36,739 bases of DNA. Origin: Anaerobranca gottschalkii DSM 13577 (GTDB taxonomy: Bacteria > Bacillota > Proteinivoracia > Proteinivoracales > Proteinivoracaceae). Below the pieces are notes generated by a model, which worked only from the letters and a program-made list of their open reading frames with translations, ran no database searches and was not told the origin of the DNA. The translations under genes and the position numbers were made by a program. Shown here piece by piece: positions 32,581 through 36,739 of the stretch. The stretch covers positions 1 through 36,739 of the forward strand of contig NZ_FOIF01000015.1 of assembly GCF_900111575.1 (NCBI RefSeq). Reading direction: 5' to 3'. The first letter of the stretch is position 1; every line of letters starts with the position of its first letter.

Positions 32581-32618
32581 TTTTAAAGGTATGAGGCAAG
32601 AACCTCATACCTTTAAAA
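32581..32618. other. 16-bp hairpin in the thiolase leader
   Basis: TTTTAAAGGTATGAGG pairs perfectly with CCTCATACCTTTAAAA around a 6-nt loop. It ends 32 nt before the thiolase start. No clean T-run follows on the minus strand (AATAAATTAC), so it may be an attenuator, a stability element or a relic terminator. The 369-nt gap 32550-32918 holds this, a 15-codon open stretch (32623-32667), the sigma-54 promoter and the lacI-like gene's terminator. Confidence 0.6.
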
Positions 32619-32764
32619 GTTATTACTTACAAATAGTAGCAACTTCAGCTGAAATTAATGGCTCCACCCTAAACCATTCAGTTCATCTATAGTTTTTTGT
32701 CTAATAAAAATAGTTTTAAACAGCAGTAAGTATAAAAAAGAGATTATTTTCTTTTTAATTCTAT

Positions 32765-32780
32765 GCAATTTGTATGCCAA
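32765..32780 (-). promoter_or_regulatory. Sigma-54 (-24/-12) promoter of the thiolase operon
   Basis: On the minus strand: TTGGCAT-N5-TTGCA with exact GG-N10-GC spacing, the closest of the three to consensus. No clear copy of the 28-bp upstream element is seen near it. Confidence 0.8.
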
Positions 32781-32869
32781 AACCTAATTCTATTAGAAAT
32801 TTAATAGTAATTCATTATACTCTTAACTATTTTCACTGCATCTTAAAACTCTAGTAATTATTGCTGCGT

Positions 32870-32897
32870 AAAAAAAAAGGAAGGTTAATTCCCTTCC
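32870..32897 (-). terminator. Terminator of the LacI-family gene
   Basis: Stem GGAAGG/CCTTCC (32879-32884/32892-32897), then a long T-run on the minus strand (complement of 32870-32878). Confidence 0.85.
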
Positions 32898-32918
32898 AAT
32901 CTAAAGATAAAATCAATT

Positions 32919-33938
32919 TTATAATGATGATTTTCTTTTTATAATCTCGTAAGGTACTACACATCTTTTTCCCCTTACCCCTTGTTCTATAGCTTGCGCT
33001 ACTAAGTTCATAGCTTCTTCCCCTAATTTAAAGGGATTAATTTCTATAGATGTTAAAGGTGGTGTGGCTAAAGAAGCTAAAATACTATTGTTAAAACTAA
33101 CTATAGCTATATCATCGGGTATCTTTATTCCCAAACTTTGGAAACTCTTAGCTAAAGGAAAGGCTATAACATCATCGGTGACGATTAAAGCATCGGGCCT
33201 TTCTTTTAGTTTTGCAATAATTTTTCCATATTGATAGCCGGTCTCTTCATCGAAATCCCCAAAAAATAGTAGATTTTCATCAAAGGGTAACCCTTTGTTC
33301 CTTAACCCTTCCTTATACCCCGCTAACCGCATTTGGGTTACTGTTAAGTTTTTATTCCCAGCTAAAAAAGCTATTTTTTGCCGACCACTGTTGATTAAAT
33401 CAATAGTCACCTGAAAAGCTGCCATAAAGTTATCATTATCTACATGGTTAACCCTTTCTTTATATAAATCTGGTGTACCAATTAACGAAAAAGGGAAATC
33501 CTCAGAACACAAAAAATCTATACAATGGTCATTTACTTTACTGAAAGTTAAGATAATCCCATCGACTTTAGAACTTCTAATAAAGTTTTGAACTACATTC
33601 AATTCCTCATCTTTTTCAAAATTCGTAGATAACAATAAATCATATCCTGATTGGGAGGCCCCTTTGACAATCCCCCTTAAAACTTCTGGGAAAAAGGGAT
33701 TTAAGAAAATATCCTCGGAACTAGTAGGCATGATTATACCTACTGTTCCCGTCTTTTTACTAGCTAATGATCTAGCAATAGCATTTGGGTAATATCCTAG
33801 TTCCTTCATACAACGTATTACTTTATCTGCTGTAGCTTTACTGATTCTAGGGTTTTGAGATATTACCCTTGAAACAGTAGAGGGAGAAACACCAGCCTTT
33901 TTAGCCACATCCTTTATAGTAACGGAATTCTTTTTCAT
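32919..33938 (-). CDS. LacI-family transcriptional regulator (sugar-responsive)
   Basis: The 339-aa regulator has the LacI HTH TIKDVAKKAGVSPSTVSRVI (7-26), the hinge helix PNAIARSLASKKT (51-63), and a periplasmic-binding-protein-like sugar domain (GTVGIIMPTS near 64, NPFFPEVLRGI near 80, ALIVTDDVIAF near 250). The ligand cannot be read. The upstream neighbour is glycogen/maltodextrin phosphorylase, so a maltodextrin or glycogen signal is likely. It is separated from that gene by a hairpin and so is probably transcribed both alone and by readthrough. Confidence 0.9.
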   Translation of the reverse strand: MKKNSVTIKDVAKKAGVSPSTVSRVISQNPRISKATADKVIRCMKELGYYPNAIARSLASKKTGTVGIIMPTSSEDIFLNPFFPEVLRGIVKGASQSGYDLLLSTNFEKDEELNVVQNFIRSSKVDGIILTFSKVNDHCIDFLCSEDFPFSLIGTPDLYKERVNHVDNDNFMAAFQVTIDLINSGRQKIAFLAGNKNLTVTQMRLAGYKEGLRNKGLPFDENLLFFGDFDEETGYQYGKIIAKLKERPDALIVTDDVIAFPLAKSFQSLGIKIPDDIAIVSFNNSILASLATPPLTSIEINPFKLGEEAMNLVAQAIEQGVRGKRCVVPYEIIKRKSSL

Positions 33939-33987
33939 TCCCTCACTCCTATTCTATTTAAACAAATTAACTATACAATAGGTAGAA

Positions 33988-34018
33988 AGCAAGATTTGTC
34001 ACGATGACAAACCTTGCT
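33988..34018 (-). terminator. Terminator of the phosphorylase gene
   Basis: A 14-bp stem (33988-34001/34005-34018) is complete only on the minus strand, where one pair is a G-U wobble. TTTCTACC follows, so termination may be partial. Confidence 0.65.
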
Positions 34019-34028
34019 CTAATCTTAC

Positions 34029-36395
34029 TTAGGCTTTTTCTAATTCCCAGATTTCTTTAGCGTACTGTTCTATAGTTCTATCAGAACTAAATTTACCAGC
34101 ATTAGCTAAATTTATCCAGCATTTTCTCGCCCATCCTAATCTATCTTTATATGCATCATTAACCCTTTGTTGAGCTTCCCTATAACTTTCAAAGTCTTTG
34201 ATTACATAATAGTGGTCAGGTTTATGCCAGCTTGCTCCTATAAGCAAGGCGTCGTGTAATTCTTTAAACATTCCCGTTCCACCATCATCAAAGGTACCAT
34301 CTATTAGGGAATCTACTACCCTTTGTAACCCCTTAACTTTTTTATACTCTTCTTTAGGATTATAATCCTTAAGTTTTGCTATATCTTCTACCCTTAACCC
34401 GAAGATAAAGTTATTTTCTTCTCCAGCTTCTTCTACAATTTCCACATTAGCCCCATCATATGTTCCTATAGTCGGAGCACCATTTAACATAAATTTCATG
34501 TTACCGGTACCTGAAGCTTCTTTTCCTGCTGTAGAAATTTGTTCAGAAATGTCTGCTGCTGGGAATAATTTTTCTGCATAAGAAACCCGATAATTTTGAA
34601 CAAAAACAACTTTTATTTTCCCGTTAATTTCTTTATCATTATTTACTAAATTTGCAATTTCGTTGATGAATTTTATTATTCCTTTAGCCCTAAAATACCC
34701 TGGAGCAGCTTTAGCACCGAAAATAAAGGTTCTTGGTAGGATATCTAAATCTGGTTGTTCTTTTAATCTGTAGTATAGATCTAAAATGTAGAATGCCTTA
34801 AGAAGCTGTCTTTTATACTCGTGTAATCTCTTTATTTGAATATCGAATATTGAAGTAGTATCGATATCTATCCCTTCTACCCTTTTAATATATGCCGCTA
34901 ATTGCTCTTTTTTAGTTTGTTTAATTTCCATAAATCTTTCTAAAACTGTTTTATCGTCAGCAAACTTTTCTAATTTCTTAAGTTCAGTTAGATTAGTAAT
35001 CCAACTATCTGATTCTAATAATTCTGTTATAAGTCTTGATAATTCAGGATTACTCTGTAACAACCACCTTCTTTGAGTAATTCCATTGGTTTCATTGTTA
35101 AATCTCTCAGGATAAATCTTATACCAATGATTTAGTTCTTGGTTAACTAAAAGGTCTGTATGAAGTTGAGCAACACCGTTGGTAGATTTTGTTCCATAAA
35201 TAGATAACCACGCCATTTTAATGTTTCCGTTATGAATTATAGCATATTTGTCTAATTCCTCTTCCTTAACCCCTTTACCTAGAAGTTCTTCTTTTAATTG
35301 CTCATCAATTTTTTCTATTATAGTATAGATTTCTGGCAATAATTTTTTATAGAGCTTAATAGACCATTGTTCTAGTGCCTCTGCTAGTAGAGTGTGGTTG
35401 GTATAAGCAAAGGTGTTAACAACGATTTCCCAAGCTTTATTCCAATCTAATTTTTCTACCTTTGTTAAAATCCTCATCATTTCAGGAATTGCCACCGCTG
35501 GGTGTGTGTCATTTAGCTGGATAGCATGTAACTTATGAAAATTATCAAAGGAGTTGTACTTAGCCTTATGTTTCCTTACTAAATCCTGTAAAGAAGCGGA
35601 AACAAAGAAATATTGTTGTTTTAAACGTAGTAATTTTCCTTCATCGGTGGAATCATTGGGATATAGAACCTTTGATATATTTTCTGCATCATTCTTAGCT
35701 TTAACTGCCAAATCATATTCTTGATCATTAAAGGCTTGGAAATCAAATTCATTTACAGCTTCCGCTTGCCATAACCTTAACGTGTTAATAGTTTCTTGTC
35801 CGTAGCCGATAACAGGTGTATCGTAAGGCACTGCTATTACATCTCCATCGGCAAAGGACACAATAACAGATTCTGATCCTTTTCTGATAGACCAAGGTTC
35901 ACCGTATTCTAACCAGTTATCCCCTTCTTCCACTTGGAAACCATTTATAAATTTTTGTTTAAAAATTCCATACTGATACCTTATCCCATAACCATGTAAA
36001 GGATAACTTAAAGTAGCAGCAGAGTCTAAGAAACAAGCGGCTAACCTTCCTAATCCTCCATTTCCTAAACCAGCATCATATTCAGCATCTTCTATCTGGT
36101 TGTAATCGACACCTAATTCAGCTAGTAACTCTTCTACGTCTTTTTTCTTTTGCATGTTAATTAAGTTATTAGTTAGAGCTCTTCCCATCAAAAATTCAGC
36201 AGATAAATAATATGCTTGTTTTTTGCCTTCAAACTTTTCCTGGGATTTTATCCACTGGGGAACAATTTCTTCCATTAGAGCTTTTGCTAATACAACATAC
36301 TTTTCTTTGTTTGTTAAACCTTCAACCCTTTTACCAAAGGTTGTGAGAGCGTAACTCTCCATTCTTTCTAAAATTAACTCTTTGTTTTTCATCAT
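34029..36395 (-). CDS. glgP: Glycogen/starch/maltodextrin phosphorylase
   Basis: The 788-aa GT35 enzyme releases glucose-1-phosphate from alpha-1,4-glucans using pyridoxal phosphate. Seen are YYLSAEFLMGR near 62, DAGLGNGGLGRLAACFLDS near 107 (phosphate/substrate loop), QLNDTHPA near 292, and the PLP lysine region EASGTGNMKFMLNGA near 640. Full length for bacterial GlgP/MalP. ATG 36395 lies 6 nt after GGGAGG. A lacI-like gene lies downstream. No other glycogen genes are in the window, so glycogen and maltodextrin roles cannot be told apart. Confidence 0.95.
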   Translation of the reverse strand: MMKNKELILERMESYALTTFGKRVEGLTNKEKYVVLAKALMEEIVPQWIKSQEKFEGKKQAYYLSAEFLMGRALTNNLINMQKKKDVEELLAELGVDYNQIEDAEYDAGLGNGGLGRLAACFLDSAATLSYPLHGYGIRYQYGIFKQKFINGFQVEEGDNWLEYGEPWSIRKGSESVIVSFADGDVIAVPYDTPVIGYGQETINTLRLWQAEAVNEFDFQAFNDQEYDLAVKAKNDAENISKVLYPNDSTDEGKLLRLKQQYFFVSASLQDLVRKHKAKYNSFDNFHKLHAIQLNDTHPAVAIPEMMRILTKVEKLDWNKAWEIVVNTFAYTNHTLLAEALEQWSIKLYKKLLPEIYTIIEKIDEQLKEELLGKGVKEEELDKYAIIHNGNIKMAWLSIYGTKSTNGVAQLHTDLLVNQELNHWYKIYPERFNNETNGITQRRWLLQSNPELSRLITELLESDSWITNLTELKKLEKFADDKTVLERFMEIKQTKKEQLAAYIKRVEGIDIDTTSIFDIQIKRLHEYKRQLLKAFYILDLYYRLKEQPDLDILPRTFIFGAKAAPGYFRAKGIIKFINEIANLVNNDKEINGKIKVVFVQNYRVSYAEKLFPAADISEQISTAGKEASGTGNMKFMLNGAPTIGTYDGANVEIVEEAGEENNFIFGLRVEDIAKLKDYNPKEEYKKVKGLQRVVDSLIDGTFDDGGTGMFKELHDALLIGASWHKPDHYYVIKDFESYREAQQRVNDAYKDRLGWARKCWINLANAGKFSSDRTIEQYAKEIWELEKA

Positions 36396-36484
36396 TAAAT
36401 ACCTCCCTAAGATACTGACGTATTGTAAAACTTTTTTTATATAAAAGTAGCTTAAACAACCTTTATTTATAGCTTTTTACAAAA

Positions 36485-36578
36485 AACAACTTGCCACCCC
36501 CTTAATCTTCGTTCATAATTGAGGTACACACACCAAATAAACAAAGAAAGAAAGGAGTGACAAGTTGTTACCTCAATT
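36485..36578 (+). other. Insertion-sequence leader with nested inverted repeats
   Basis: Two inverted repeats span the start of the transposase frame: AACAACTTG (36485-36493) with CAAGTTGTT (36561-36569), and AATTGAGGTA (36517-36526) with TACCTCAATT (36569-36578). As RNA, the downstream arms contain the TTG start and the bases just after the Shine-Dalgarno, so folding could hide the start and limit transposase synthesis. The outer arm may also be part of the IS end. The stretch 36396-36484 is AT-rich with nothing else I can name. Confidence 0.5.
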
Positions 36579-36739
36579 TATAACATATTGTTTAGAAATA
36601 ATCAAGCAGCAAAATGAAATTATCTGTACTTTAATTACTTTGCTTATTAAAAAGAATGTGTTTAATAAACCTTCAAAGGAACCAGTTAATAAACCATATA
36701 GGAAACTTCAGGTGGATGAGCTCCCTGTAGTTGAGAAGT
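36565..36739 (+). CDS. Transposase, N-terminal fragment cut by the window edge
   Basis: An open frame of 58 codons runs to the window end. It starts at TTG 36565, 7 nt after AAAGGAG. The fragment has a helical N-terminus (QFITYCLEIIKQQNEII) and then KPYRKLQVDELPVVEK. From memory, this resembles the start of DDE transposases from clostridial and thermophilic Firmicute insertion sequences that continue into a zinc-finger segment; I cannot name the IS family. It is the only gene on the plus strand in this half of the window. Completeness cannot be judged. Confidence 0.55.
   Translation, partial: MLPQFITYCLEIIKQQNEIICTLITLLIKKNVFNKPSKEPVNKPYRKLQVDELPVVEK

Noticed and set aside
32787-32818. Possible third enhancer element (GAAATTTA followed by TCATTAT) near the thiolase promoter
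   Set aside because: It lacks both ATGTC blocks, the spacing differs by one base, and it is too close to the -24 box for a normal enhancer site. The similarity is within what AT-rich sequence gives.

Overview
The window is AT-rich (roughly one third G+C by eye), with strong Shine-Dalgarno sites and frequent TTG/GTG starts. Gene families are typical of Clostridia: a treP-treA-treR operon in the Bacillus order, a clostridial-type topoisomerase IV pair, an encapsulin with encapsulated ferritin, and a sigma-54 activator with its own promoters. An anaerobic, low-GC Firmicute is the best reading. An Anaerobranca-like thermo-alkaliphile is possible, but only as an impression. Nearly all genes are on the minus strand. 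The plus-strand genes are nhaC, the GDT1-type exporter, ychF and a transposase fragment at the right edge.

Left part (1-8 kb). A roughly 245-nt nested inverted-repeat region (39-284) looks like an unrecognised structured RNA on the minus strand. It lies between two 31-bp direct repeats that each carry a hairpin. Next come a DUF454/ECF-S-like membrane protein pair, an NhaC antiporter, and an encapsulin/EncFtn iron-storage operon with a clear sigma-A promoter. Cardiolipin synthase, an UPF0016/GDT1 cation exporter and an unusual double E1-like (ThiF/MoeB) protein follow.

Middle part (7.6-24 kb). The trehalose PTS operon has two palindromic operators at its promoter. It is followed by ychF, an acyltransferase-like membrane protein (DUF1624), and a TetR-ABC ATPase-ABC permease operon whose promoter holds two copies of one operator. 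Then come an AlkA-like glycosylase, a full-length AlaX editing protein, a PAP2 phosphatase, a MntA/HepT toxin-antitoxin-like pair whose HEPN His is Asn, and parE-parC.

Right part (23.9-32.8 kb). This is a CoA/ketoacid island. It holds a sodium:solute symporter with a small membrane partner, a family I CoA-transferase, a FabH/HMG-CoA-synthase-like ketosynthase, a sigma-54 enhancer-binding protein, a short-chain dehydrogenase, a 73-aa OB-fold (DUF35-like) protein and an SCP2-type thiolase. Three textbook GG-N10-GC (-24/-12) promoters precede the symporter, ketosynthase and thiolase operons. Two of them have a nearly identical 28-bp upstream element. I infer one regulon for uptake, CoA activation, oxidation and thiolysis of a short (3-hydroxy/3-oxo) carboxylic acid. 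The thiolase, ketosynthase and OB-fold trio recalls the archaeal thiolase/HMG-CoA synthase/DUF35 complex.

Right edge (32.9-36.7 kb). A LacI-family regulator and glycogen/maltodextrin phosphorylase are followed by the 5' end of an insertion-sequence transposase cut by the window.
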